A DNA stretch of 64,000 nucleotides from an uncultured bacterium. Lineage in GTDB: Bacteria > Verrucomicrobiota > Kiritimatiellia > CAIKKV01 > CAIJXV01. Where the stretch lies: contig CAIJXV010000032.1 of the NCBI GenBank assembly GCA_903824675.1, positions 21,686 through 85,685 on the forward strand. Reading direction: 5' to 3'. Below the pieces are notes generated by a model. That model saw only the letters and a program-made list of their open reading frames with translations, did no database searches and was not told where the DNA came from. This document shows, piece by piece, positions 47,034 through 54,760 of the stretch. Each line of letters opens with the position of its first letter. The first letter of the stretch is position 1. The position numbers were made by a program, and so were the translations under genes.

Positions 47034-48257
47034 ATGGATATCCAAAATTGTTTCGCGGAACGCATTGGCGGGGCGCGCTTCGGCACCACCAATGAAATCT
47101 ACAAATTTGAAAAAATCAAACGCGCCAAGGCCGCCGCCCGCGTCGCCCGTCCCACGGTCGAATTGCTCGATTTCGGCGTCGGTGAACCCGACCAGATCGC
47201 CCCCACCCCGATTCGTAAAGCCCTGAAAAAAGCCGTCGATGACCCCGCCAATCGCGGGTACTCCGACAATGGCATCCGCGAATTCAAAGTCGCCGCCGCC
47301 GAATATCTCCGCACCTTTTTCAATGTTGCCGATATCAATCCCGAAACCGATATCGTCCACAGCATCGGCTCGAAGCCGGCCCTGGCCATCCTGCCGCTTT
47401 GTTTCATTAATCCGGGCGATGTCGCGCTGGTCACCGTTCCGGGATATCCCGTCCTCGCCACCCATACCCGCTATCTCGGCGGCGAAGTCGTGCGCCTGCC
47501 CCTGCTGAAAGAAAATGGCTTCTATCCGGATTTGGGCCGCATTCCCGCAGACCAACTCTCCCGAGCCAAGTTGCTCTACGTGAACTATCCCAATAACCCC
47601 ACGGGCGCACCGCCGAGCGAGGAGATTTTCGACCGCCTGATCGCCTTTGCCCAGATGAACAACATCGTCCTCGTCCAGGATGCCGCCTATGCGACCCTCG
47701 TCTATGGTCGCGAACCGCTCTCCATCCTCAGCCGGCCCGGGGGACGCGAAGTGGCCCTCGAACTGCATTCGATGAGCAAAAGCTACAATATGACCGGTTG
47801 GCGGCTCGGGTTCGTCGCCGGTAACCCCCGCCTCGTTCAGGCCTATGCCGAGGTCAAGGACAATGTCGATTCGGGCCAGTTCAAGGCCATCCAGATCGCC
47901 GCCTGCGCCGGGATCGCCGATCGCTCCCTCGCCGACCGCATCAAACGCCACTATGAACGGCGGTTAAAGAAAATGGTCCGCGCCCTCAAGGCCGCCGGAT
48001 TCAAAGCCCGCATGCCCGGCGGAACCTTTTATCTCTATGTTCCCGCCCCCAAGGGCGCCGGCAATGTCGATTTCGCCACCGCCGAAGACGCTTCGCAATT
48101 CCTCATCCGCCAACACTCGGTCTCCACCGTCCCGTGGGATGATGCCGGCCATTTCCTGCGTTTCTCGGCGACCTTCGAATCGCAGGGGGACAAGGATGAT
48201 GCCCGGGTGATCGATGAGTTGTCGCGCCGTCTGACCGCCGCGCAATTAAGGTTTTAG
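47034..48257 (+). CDS. dapL: LL-diaminopimelate aminotransferase
   Basis: A 407-residue PLP-dependent class I/II aminotransferase that makes LL-diaminopimelate from tetrahydrodipicolinate in one step for lysine and peptidoglycan. Substrate and PLP motifs: LLDFGVGEPDQIAP, NRGYSDNGIREF, VNYPNNPTGAPP and the PLP-binding Lys in HSMSKSYNMTGWRLGF. DapL in bacteria is typical of Chlamydiae, Verrucomicrobia and some anaerobes, supporting the PVC view. GAGG lies ten bases before ATG. The next gene starts two bases after its stop. Confidence 0.93.
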   Translation: MDIQNCFAERIGGARFGTTNEIYKFEKIKRAKAAARVARPTVELLDFGVGEPDQIAPTPIRKALKKAVDDPANRGYSDNGIREFKVAAAEYLRTFFNVADINPETDIVHSIGSKPALAILPLCFINPGDVALVTVPGYPVLATHTRYLGGEVVRLPLLKENGFYPDLGRIPADQLSRAKLLYVNYPNNPTGAPPSEEIFDRLIAFAQMNNIVLVQDAAYATLVYGREPLSILSRPGGREVALELHSMSKSYNMTGWRLGFVAGNPRLVQAYAEVKDNVDSGQFKAIQIAACAGIADRSLADRIKRHYERRLKKMVRALKAAGFKARMPGGTFYLYVPAPKGAGNVDFATAEDASQFLIRQHSVSTVPWDDAGHFLRFSATFESQGDKDDARVIDELSRRLTAAQLRF

Positions 48258-48259
48258 AC

Positions 48260-49198
48260 ATGACCCGTCGCGAACTCGTCAAAGCCGCCATCGCGCATCA
48301 AACGACCCCCCGGATCCCGTATTGCATCGATTTGTGCCCGGAAGCATGGGATGTCCTAAAAAAATACACCGACCTTCCCAACCCCACGGAATTCGCCGAT
48401 AATGATGTCTTGGATTGGTCTGCTCCTTGGTGGGGATGGCATCATCTCGGCCCCGATTGGGCGCAACCCGACCCTCCGACCAGTCGCCCCAAAACCATTG
48501 GCACCGGTAGTTATCCCGATTTTGTCGAGGCCATCAAAAAAAGCCGCCAAACGAGCGACAAATACTTTTTGGTCCGGCAGTATGCCATTCATTTCGAAAA
48601 AGCCTATTTCGCCCGCGGCTTTGAAAACTTCCTCGCGGATATCGGTTCCGAACCCGCTTTCGCTAAAAAACTTCTGGATTTTATCATCGAACGGAATCTG
48701 GTCATGTTGGAAAACATCTTGTCCCTGGACGAAATTGACGGCGTCCTGATGGGTAGCGATTGGGGATCTCAATTGGACACGCTGATGTCGGTCGACCTCT
48801 GGGATGAATTGATCCGACCGGGCGAACAAAAGATGTATGATCTGGTCAAATCCTATGGCAAGGATGTCTGGATTCATTCCTGCGGGAATATCAGCCGCCT
48901 GATCCCGCGACTCGTCGAAATGGGCGTCCAGGTCCTCAATCCGGTTCAACCCGAAGCCATGGATATTGTCGAATTGAAACGCCTGTACGGTCACAAGCTG
49001 ACCTTCTGGGGCGGCATCAGCACCCAGAAAACCCTGCCTTATGGAACGCCGGATGAAGTTCGCGCCGAGGCTCGTCAGGTGCGTAACCTCTTGTCCCGCA
49101 ACGGCGGCTATATCTTTTCCCCCGCCCAAAGCATCCAGGACGATGTCCCCGTCCCCAATATTTTAGCCCTGCTTGAGGTCGCCCGGGAAAATCTTTAA
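48260..49198 (+). CDS. Uroporphyrinogen decarboxylase/methyltransferase-like protein
   Basis: A 312-residue TIM-barrel protein of the URO-D superfamily. The motif IHSCGN (His-x-Cys near residue 212) is the zinc-binding type seen in corrinoid methyltransferases such as MtaA and CmuA, and MGSDWGSQ and GGISTQKTLPYGTPDE are also typical. True heme URO-D lacks the zinc Cys, so a methyl-transfer or decarboxylase role on an unknown compound is more likely. It follows dapL by two bases and shares its strand, so they are likely co-transcribed; the link in function is unclear. Confidence 0.86.
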   Translation: MTRRELVKAAIAHQTTPRIPYCIDLCPEAWDVLKKYTDLPNPTEFADNDVLDWSAPWWGWHHLGPDWAQPDPPTSRPKTIGTGSYPDFVEAIKKSRQTSDKYFLVRQYAIHFEKAYFARGFENFLADIGSEPAFAKKLLDFIIERNLVMLENILSLDEIDGVLMGSDWGSQLDTLMSVDLWDELIRPGEQKMYDLVKSYGKDVWIHSCGNISRLIPRLVEMGVQVLNPVQPEAMDIVELKRLYGHKLTFWGGISTQKTLPYGTPDEVRAEARQVRNLLSRNGGYIFSPAQSIQDDVPVPNILALLEVARENL

Positions 49199-49243
49199 CC
49201 CGAATACAATAAATTGGAATCCTCCCCCGTTGTAGTAGCATAC

Positions 49244-49260
49244 GCACACACAGGGTGTGC
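49244..49260 (+). promoter_or_regulatory. Inverted repeat in EF-hand gene leader
   Basis: GCACAC and GTGTGC, 6-bp perfect arms with an ACAGG spacer, lie 36 bases before the start of the EF-hand protein gene. It looks like a small operator; no regulator is known and chance cannot be excluded. Confidence 0.3.
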
Positions 49261-49295
49261 GATATATCATTCAAATCGAAACAAAGGATGGAAGC

Positions 49296-49619
49296 ATGAA
49301 GCAGTTAAGTTTAGTCGTGGGTCTGATTGCCGCCGCCGCGTTGGCCGTTCCCGTCATGGCCCAGGATGCCAAGCCGACCGTAGCCGCCAAGCACGCCGAC
49401 AAGATGGAAGCGTTCAAGAAAGCCGACGCCAATGCGGACGGCAAATTGTCGTTGGACGAGTTCAAGACCTTCGCCAAGAACGATGCGGAAAAGAAATTTA
49501 CCGCCGCCGACACCGACAAAGATGGCTTTGTCACTCCCGAAGAACTGAAAGCCGCCCACGGCAAGGGTCCTGCCGGGGCCGCGAAAGCTGAAAAGCCCGC
49601 TCCTGAAGCCGCCAAGTAA
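49296..49619 (+). CDS. Exported EF-hand calcium-binding protein
   Basis: A 107-residue protein with a signal peptide (MKQLSLVVGLIAAAALAVPVMA) and two EF-hand loops, DANADGKLSLDE near 47 and DTDKDGFVTPEE near 73, both with acidic ligands at positions 1, 3, 5 and 12. An Ala/Lys/Pro tail ends it. It would bind calcium outside the cytoplasm; partners unknown. AAAGGATG lies before the ATG at 49296 and an intrinsic terminator follows at 49642-49674. Confidence 0.88.
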   Translation: MKQLSLVVGLIAAAALAVPVMAQDAKPTVAAKHADKMEAFKKADANADGKLSLDEFKTFAKNDAEKKFTAADTDKDGFVTPEELKAAHGKGPAGAAKAEKPAPEAAK

Positions 49620-49641
49620 TTCAGCGACAGACTCATTGGAT

Positions 49642-49674
49642 AAAAAAGGCCACCCGGATGGGGTGGCCTTTTTT
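49642..49674 (+). terminator. Intrinsic terminator after EF-hand gene
   Basis: AAAAAAGGCCACCC and GGGTGGCCTTTTTT form a 14-bp stem around GGATG, with the T run on the plus strand. It ends the EF-hand gene and would also work on the other strand because of the A run. Confidence 0.93.
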
Positions 49675-49742
49675 CTTTATAGAACGCATTCCCCGCCCTT
49701 TTGTGCTTTCGGGGCGGCGCTTTTTCAAATGAGCATTCTTTA

Positions 49743-49771
49743 TTGAAAGCCATCCAATAAGCGCTTATACT
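49743..49771 (+). promoter_or_regulatory. Strong sigma-70-type promoter before the lectin-like gene
   Basis: TTGAAA at 49743-49748 and TATACT at 49766-49771 with a 17-base spacer, about 65 bases before the start codon at 49838. The ribosome site AAAGGA follows near the ATG. It is the best promoter match I found in the window. Confidence 0.65.
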
Positions 49772-49837
49772 CGCCAGCAAATAGAGGCATCGGAAGCACC
49801 GCCTCGAGGGAGCGATTGGGTTGAAAAGGACAACGAC

Positions 49838-50293
49838 ATGACATATCCGCCATACAAATGGGTGATGATCGCCCTGCTGACCATTTTTCTATTCGTCCCG
49901 GGCGGTGTCTTCGCTCAACAGGGCACAAATCTCGACGATTATCGCAAGTCACTCCAGCAGCAGGAACAAGCTCTCCTGGTGCAATACGGTAAAGACTTGG
50001 AGGTTGCGATCTTAGCCCTGAAACAGAAAGGTGACCTCGACACCTTTTTGGTTTTTGACACGGAAAAGAAGCGATTCGATACCGAACGAACCGTCCCTGA
50101 CCCTGCGGATATCTTTGATGCATTCCGCCCAACGGTCGAAACCTATCACAAGTCCACCGTCAGTTTGCTGAAAAAATATGTAACGGCAATGGATGGCCTT
50201 CTCCAGAAATTAATGATGGCCAACCGCATCGAAGATGCAAAAGTAGTGAAGAAGGAAAAAAGAGGCGGTGCTGGCTCGGATCAGCCTGGTTGA
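49838..50293 (+). CDS. Exported coiled-coil protein, N-terminal part of a frame-split lectin-like gene
   Basis: A 151-codon frame: signal peptide (MTYPPYKWVMIALLTIFLFV, cleavage near VFA-Q), then a helical, glutamine- and lysine-rich part (YRKSLQQQEQALLVQYGKDL). It ends in an unlike tail (GGAGSDQPG) after a run of six A at 50256-50261. Removing one A joins it without a gap to the C-type lectin frame at 50268-50879, giving one protein of about 346 residues. So the gene is either broken, mis-sequenced, or expressed by slippage. It has a strong promoter at 49743-49771. Confidence 0.75.
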   Translation: MTYPPYKWVMIALLTIFLFVPGGVFAQQGTNLDDYRKSLQQQEQALLVQYGKDLEVAILALKQKGDLDTFLVFDTEKKRFDTERTVPDPADIFDAFRPTVETYHKSTVSLLKKYVTAMDGLLQKLMMANRIEDAKVVKKEKRGGAGSDQPG

Positions 50294-50879
50294 ATCAAAA
50301 TTACCCCCGCAAGATCAAATTCAACCCGAGGAGACCGATTCGACGCCCCCGCCGTCCGACACCAGCAAGGCTCCAAAACAAGCCACCGCGGGACGGAAAC
50401 CGCTTCCCGACGACACCGTGGAATTCAAGGGCCACCATTACAAGTTATTTACCGATGGTGCCGCATGGGAAAAAGCAGCCTTTCGATGCCGGACCTTAGG
50501 GGGACACTTGGTCGTTATATCCGACAGCGAAGAGAATGATTTCGTTTATAACCTGATGCACGAACAAATGGTCGCCTGGATCGGCGCTTCAAAAGAGATG
50601 GGGACCTGGCGCTGGTGCACCACAACCCTTTTTGAGTACCAGAATTGGGCGCCCGGTCAGCCCGACTCAGGAAAAGTGATGGGATTTAAAGCCGTTATGT
50701 GTGGCGATGGGCCGTGGGGCTCCGACATCCGGGGACGATGGGATGACCGGCCGGGAGAACGCACCAGCCGGAATGAAACCAAAAGCAATCCGCGATCCAA
50801 CCGGAATTCCTCTTCGGGAAATTACGCTCCCAGCGATAATTTCGAAGTGACCGGCTACATTTGCGAGTGGGATTACTGA
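50268..50879 (+). CDS. C-type-lectin-like domain, C-terminal part of the frame-split gene
   Basis: A frame in the next phase whose real continuation probably begins near 50259. After a proline/threonine-rich linker (STPPPSDTSKAP), residues 60-203 form a C-type-lectin fold: YKLFTDGAAWEKAAFRCRTLGGHLVVI, AWIGASKEMGTWRW, NWAPGQPDSG and the final YICEW. The calcium/sugar EPN or QPD signature is only partly kept (QPDSG), so sugar binding is unsure. It needs the signal peptide of the upstream frame to be exported. Overlaps the upstream frame by 26 bases. Confidence 0.75.
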   Translation: MLARISLVESKLPPQDQIQPEETDSTPPPSDTSKAPKQATAGRKPLPDDTVEFKGHHYKLFTDGAAWEKAAFRCRTLGGHLVVISDSEENDFVYNLMHEQMVAWIGASKEMGTWRWCTTTLFEYQNWAPGQPDSGKVMGFKAVMCGDGPWGSDIRGRWDDRPGERTSRNETKSNPRSNRNSSSGNYAPSDNFEVTGYICEWDY

Positions 50880-50892
50880 CCCGCCGACCGCA

Positions 50893-51165
50893 TCAACGAT
50901 CCATGGCGCACTGATTCCTGAAGCGTTGCTCAGAAAAGTAGGCTTGCCTGACTTTGGGATGGTTGGCTAAATAACGGTAAACTAAAGCCTCACGTGCCCA
51001 TTGCTCTTCCCTTTGATTTCGGCGGAATTCGCATGGGGGTTCATTCCGCGAAACGCGACATTTATTAGACTCGTGATGTCTATGGTTGTGCTCATCGGCC
51101 CATACGCCCGTAACCCCCATTGCCGCAACAAGACCCGACATAGCCACCTGCATCATCTTCTTCAT
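50893..51165 (-). CDS. Small exported His/Arg-rich protein, unknown
   Basis: A 90-residue frame with a signal peptide (MKKMMQVAMSGLVAAMGVTGVWA), then DEHNHRHHESNKCRVSRN and a charged helix ending QCAMDR. The His cluster and three Cys residues could bind metal. I recognise no family. It is convergent with the lectin-like gene and has only a weak ribosome site. A real small secreted protein is plausible because of the signal peptide. Confidence 0.5.
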   Translation of the reverse strand: MKKMMQVAMSGLVAAMGVTGVWADEHNHRHHESNKCRVSRNEPPCEFRRNQREEQWAREALVYRYLANHPKVRQAYFSEQRFRNQCAMDR

Positions 51166-51417
51166 GGTCGTTCGCCTATCGTTGGTTGTGGTCCTCCCCT
51201 GAGAACCGGGTATGTGTAGTATAACAGGGAGCCGGGCGTTTTATTGTTTACCCACCGCAAGAGCGCGCGCCAACAAATGCAATAAGAGGGCATTTCAGGG
51301 GAAGACGGCCAAAGGATCCGACAGCTTTGAGCCGCGTGTCTGCCATTGGTCACCGCCGGGGATCTGCGTACGGACCCAGAAATTTAAATAAACTGGGACA
51401 AAAGACCAGCAAAACGA

Positions 51418-51585
51418 TTACGGGATTCGTTTGGGCATAGTCAGCATTATCTTGCTGGCGAAACAGGTACGGACGACGGCTTCGATCAAATCCTGTGTTT
51501 CCTGCGATGGTGCGAGCAACAGAGTGCTCAAGGCCTTGACCGACTTACGGAACTCGGCAGACGTCTGGAATCCAGCCCCACTCAT
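51418..51585 (-). CDS. Possible 55-residue small protein, unknown
   Basis: Begins MSGAGFQTSAEFRKSVKALS and ends TMPKRIP; the composition (charged, Leu/Ala/Ser, amphipathic helices) looks like a real protein more than other frames here. No ribosome site is seen, and the frame is open a few codons upstream of the ATG, so it may be a remnant of a longer gene. I recognise no family. Confidence 0.25.
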   Translation of the reverse strand: MSGAGFQTSAEFRKSVKALSTLLLAPSQETQDLIEAVVRTCFASKIMLTMPKRIP

Positions 51586-51715
51586 ACGATTGCATCGGAA
51601 TCGGGCAACGGGTGTTCACTTTGGGTTAAAACAATACAGTTCACCGATCTGTCATTTTAATCTCATATTATCTAACAGGCTGCCCATCAACACATTACAT
51701 CACGCCCCTGAATGT

Positions 51716-51731
51716 TGGCACACCCCGTGCT
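51716..51731 (+). promoter_or_regulatory. Sigma-54-like promoter before the transglutaminase-like gene
   Basis: TGGCAC at 51716-51721, then ACCCC, then GTGCT: the GG and GC pairs are spaced ten bases as sigma-54 needs, and nine of ten conserved positions fit. The start of transcription would be near 51742, so the message would have only a very short leader before the ATG at 51746. A sigma-54 activator gene lies 1.6 kb away (53339-54760). A chance match is possible. Confidence 0.4.
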
Positions 51732-51745
51732 AAATGCAATATTAC

Positions 51746-52276
51746 ATGAAAACAACGCACATCGTTACTCTGATTGCCCTCGCCGGGTTGATGACAATGG
51801 AAACGGCATACGCCGGAAACATCGGATCAAGTCTGGCGGACGCAAGTTCTGTTGGCTGGTTTGCCAGCAATTTCAGCAATTTATCCTGGGACTCAGCGGT
51901 TAAAGCATCCTCGTCACCCTCGGATATCAGTTGGCAGGTCAGACGCCATGTTACGTACCGGATCACGCCGACGCTGTTATGGGGAAATGGCCGGGTGACC
52001 TGGGAGCGAGGCTACGGTGACTGCAAGGCCTTTGCCTATTGTGTTGCCGACCTGTGCGAAGCCAAAGGCATCGTGTGCTGGGTATCGTTCGTTCGCCCGA
52101 TCGGGGAAAACCTGGGACACGCGGTGGCGATGGGGGTGTGGCAAGGGAAGCTGTGGATGTCGAGCAACGGCATTTACGGCGAGTTCAAGTCACTGGATGA
52201 AGCACTGAAGGCGCTGTCTAATATTAAGGAATTCAAGCACAAGTCGCTCGAATTTATTCCACTTTCGCTGATGTAA
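51746..52276 (+). CDS. Exported transglutaminase/papain-like cysteine hydrolase
   Basis: A 176-residue protein with a signal peptide (MKTTHIVTLIALAGLMTMETAYA). The hydrolase core has the catalytic Cys in GYGDCKAFAYCVADLC near residue 92, the His in LGHAVAMGVW near 124 and an Asn/Ser pair in MSSNGIYG. This is the Cys-His-Asp/Asn layout of bacterial transglutaminase-like proteins, which cut or link peptides outside the cell; the target is unknown. No Shine-Dalgarno site. It shares its direction with the ankyrin gene and lies behind a sigma-54-like promoter. Confidence 0.75.
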   Translation: MKTTHIVTLIALAGLMTMETAYAGNIGSSLADASSVGWFASNFSNLSWDSAVKASSSPSDISWQVRRHVTYRITPTLLWGNGRVTWERGYGDCKAFAYCVADLCEAKGIVCWVSFVRPIGENLGHAVAMGVWQGKLWMSSNGIYGEFKSLDEALKALSNIKEFKHKSLEFIPLSLM

Positions 52277-52303
52277 TAACACAAAAAAAGAAAGAAGAAG
52301 GCC

Positions 52304-52930
52304 ATGAAGAAAAGAACCCTGCTGAAGAACTCGAATTACGGAACCGCCCTCGTCGCTTCCACCTGTCTCATCCTGTTGAGCCCTTTGACGGGGCACGCGC
52401 AAAATGCGGACAAACCCGTTTGGACGGCCGCTGGCGAAGGCGATCTGAAGACGCTTACCGCATTAGTGGAATCGGACACCCGGCTGGCCGCCGCCCAGGA
52501 CCGCTATGGAATGCTCCCCCTGCAATATGCGGCTGCGGCGGGACAAATCGAGACCATGAAATTCCTGCTCGCCCATGGCGCCGATATTATGGCACGGGAC
52601 AACCGCGGATGGACGGCTCTGCATCACGCGGTGAATAATAAACACGTCGAGGCGATGGAGTTGCTGAGCACGTACGGAGCGACCGTGGATGCTCGCAACA
52701 CCATGCAGTGGACTCCACTCCACTTGGCGGTGTTGAAAGAGGACAAGACCATGGTTCTCGCGTTGATCAAGCGCGGGGCGGACGTCGATGCGAAAACCAG
52801 CCGTAACCTCACTCCTTATAACCTGGCCGTTGACAACGGAAAGCGGGAAATCGCGGATCAGCTGGTCGCCGTCATGGTCGATAAGGTGCATCAAGAAAAA
52901 CCGATAATGGTTGCTCTTTCGATGAATTGA
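52304..52930 (+). CDS. Exported ankyrin-repeat protein
   Basis: A 208-residue protein with a signal peptide (about 1-32, ending TGHA-Q) and about five ankyrin repeats (residues 40-195): YGMLPLQYAAAAGQIETM, RGWTALHHAVNNKHVEAM, MQWTPLHLAVLKEDKTMV and NLTPYNLAVDNGKRE. These repeats serve protein contacts. It follows the transglutaminase-like gene by 27 bases with AGAAGG before the ATG, so the two may be one operon; the ankyrin protein could be the partner or inhibitor of the hydrolase (inference). Confidence 0.88.
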   Translation: MKKRTLLKNSNYGTALVASTCLILLSPLTGHAQNADKPVWTAAGEGDLKTLTALVESDTRLAAAQDRYGMLPLQYAAAAGQIETMKFLLAHGADIMARDNRGWTALHHAVNNKHVEAMELLSTYGATVDARNTMQWTPLHLAVLKEDKTMVLALIKRGADVDAKTSRNLTPYNLAVDNGKREIADQLVAVMVDKVHQEKPIMVALSMN

Positions 52931-52961
52931 TCCTGACCGGAACCGAGAAAGCACAAACGGC

Positions 52962-53366
52962 ATGAATACGATAAAGAGAAAAATACGGCTGATTGATAAC
53001 GATGTGGTTCTCTCAAAACTCGTAAGTTATGGCCTTGGGATGATCGGATACGCGCCCCGGGTTGAAAATGTCTCAAGCCATGCTCTTCTGGCCGTGCGCG
53101 CCTTCATGTCCGATCTGATCCTGCTTGATGTGGTCATGCCGGACAGGGAGGAAGGCGCCGTGGCGCAACAACTGAGAGCGAAGGTGGACATCTGCAGGAT
53201 TCCCCTCGTCTATTTCACCTCCAGGGTAAGCCCGGAGGAAGCCGCCCGTTTGACGGAACAGGGAGAGCGATTCCTTTGCAAACCCATGAGCATCGTCAGG
53301 TTAAAGCAATACATCGAAACATTCTTCGGCGACAACCTCTACGGGGTGAGTAACGTCAGGCGATAG
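52962..53366 (+). CDS. Single-domain response regulator receiver
   Basis: A 134-residue receiver domain. It has the phospho-acceptor Asp in LILLDVVMPD near residue 49, a Thr/Ser in VYFTSRVSP and the Lys in LCKPMSIVRL, while the usual N-terminal acidic pair is IDND. No output domain follows, so it works by protein contact, like CheY/Spo0F. Its 3' end overlaps the convergent NtrC-type gene by 28 bases. Confidence 0.87.
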   Translation: MNTIKRKIRLIDNDVVLSKLVSYGLGMIGYAPRVENVSSHALLAVRAFMSDLILLDVVMPDREEGAVAQQLRAKVDICRIPLVYFTSRVSPEEAARLTEQGERFLCKPMSIVRLKQYIETFFGDNLYGVSNVRR

Positions 53367-54760
53367 AATTTGGCGCGGCTGATGCCCATCAGTTGCGCAG
53401 CCGCTGAAACATTTCCGTTTGATTTCGCAAGGGCCCGCCGGGCCAGTTGCCGCTCAGCCGCACGCATATTCACTGGAATATCTTCGAACCCAGGTGCCGT
53501 CGTGCCGTCAACCGCAGGCTGGGAGTCCCCGGCAAGGGGGTTATCCTGGAAATGAAGGTGTTCAGGAGCAATACTTTTTCCGGCGCATTCAATCAGCGCC
53601 CTTTCAATCCTGTTTTTCAATTCGCGCACATTCCCGGGGAACCGCTGTTTCTCCAGAAGGACCAGGGTCTCCTCCTTGAAATCGGGGCAAGGCATTCCCA
53701 TTTCCAGGGAGAGTTTCAGGGCGAAATGTCTAGCCAATAACGGGATATCCTCGGTGCGTTCGCGTAACGGGGACAGAATGAAAGGAAAAGTGGCCAGGCG
53801 GTAGAAGAGATCGGATCGAAAGGTTCCGGCGGCTATCTTGGATTCCAAGGACGCGTTGGTGGCCGACACGATGCGCACTTTTGTTTTCAAGCCCTGGGTC
53901 GCGCCAACCGGCACGACGACGCCGTCCTCCAAGACACGCAGCAGTTTTGCCTGTAGGCTCAAGGGCATGTCGCCAATCTCATCCAGAAAGACGGTCCCTC
54001 TGTCCGCCGTCTCAAAACAGCCCTTGCGATCCGCCGCCGCGCCGGTAAAGGCCCCTCGAACATGGCCGAAAAGCATGGAATCGGCGAGTTCCGTGGGAAC
54101 AGCGGCACAGTTCACCGCCACAAAGGGCTGCAGGGAACGGTCGCTTCCGTAATGGATTGCGCGCGCGACCAACTCTTTGCCGGTGCCACTCTCACCGGTG
54201 ATCAGAACGGAGGTATTGGGCGTCCGCTGCAGCAGGCGGATATCGAGCAGTATTTTCCGGATGGCCGCCGACTTGCCCACGAACGCTTCAATGCCCCATC
54301 GTTCAGATTCCTGTCGCGTCATGAGGGATAGCCGTTCAACCAGGCCTTCCGTCTCCTGGATAATGGCCCGGTAGCGAACGGTCCGTTTCACCGTCGCTAC
54401 CAGGTCTTCCCGGGTGATCGGTTTTTCGAGAAAATCGAAGGCCCCCAACCGTAGAGCCTGTATCGCCACATTCGTGCACGCTCTGCCAGTCATCACAATG
54501 ACCTCGATCAACGGGCTCTGTTCCTTGAGTTCCTTGAGGAGGGCCAACCCATCGAAACCACCGGGCATGTTAATATCGGTAATGACAATATCCGTCGGCT
54601 TATCCTGGAACGCGGCCAGGCCCTTTCTGGCATCCGGGAAACACTGTACCGAAAATCCTGCTGAACTCAGGAAGCCCTTGATCAATTCACAGAAGCAGAC
54701 TTCGTCGTCAAAGACCGAAATGGATAAGCGCCGGGCAGACGGCGGGTGATGCGAGGTCAA
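53339..54760 (-). CDS. NtrC-type sigma-54 response regulator
   Basis: A 473-residue activator. Receiver domain 1-120 (FDDEVCF, TDINMPGG with the phospho-Asp, LEKPI); AAA+ domain about 150-385 with Walker A GESGTGKE, the sigma-54 contact loop GAFTGA and GTVFLDEIGD; and a Fis-type DNA-binding helix-turn-helix at the end (SNGNVSAAAQLMGISRAKFY). It would turn on sigma-54 promoters when its Asp is phosphorylated; a match lies at 51716-51731. The start is TTG, overlapping the stop of the kinase gene upstream (TTGA). It is the last gene of the signalling operon. Confidence 0.93.
   Translation of the reverse strand: MTSHHPPSARRLSISVFDDEVCFCELIKGFLSSAGFSVQCFPDARKGLAAFQDKPTDIVITDINMPGGFDGLALLKELKEQSPLIEVIVMTGRACTNVAIQALRLGAFDFLEKPITREDLVATVKRTVRYRAIIQETEGLVERLSLMTRQESERWGIEAFVGKSAAIRKILLDIRLLQRTPNTSVLITGESGTGKELVARAIHYGSDRSLQPFVAVNCAAVPTELADSMLFGHVRGAFTGAAADRKGCFETADRGTVFLDEIGDMPLSLQAKLLRVLEDGVVVPVGATQGLKTKVRIVSATNASLESKIAAGTFRSDLFYRLATFPFILSPLRERTEDIPLLARHFALKLSLEMGMPCPDFKEETLVLLEKQRFPGNVRELKNRIERALIECAGKSIAPEHLHFQDNPLAGDSQPAVDGTTAPGFEDIPVNMRAAERQLARRALAKSNGNVSAAAQLMGISRAKFYRLTLLTP

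Larger units (their letters stand above)
51166..51745. other. Mostly non-coding region before the transglutaminase-like gene
   Basis: About 580 bases of lower GC with no well-supported gene. On the minus strand a 55-codon frame (51418-51585) is the only one with protein-like composition; at the right end a sigma-54-like promoter lies at 51716-51731. Longer open frames here on either strand (for example 51431-51733 plus) have unnatural composition. Confidence 0.5.

Noticed and set aside
51431..51733. 100-codon plus-strand frame
   Set aside because: Unnatural composition, no ribosome site, and its end overlaps the promoter region of the next gene.
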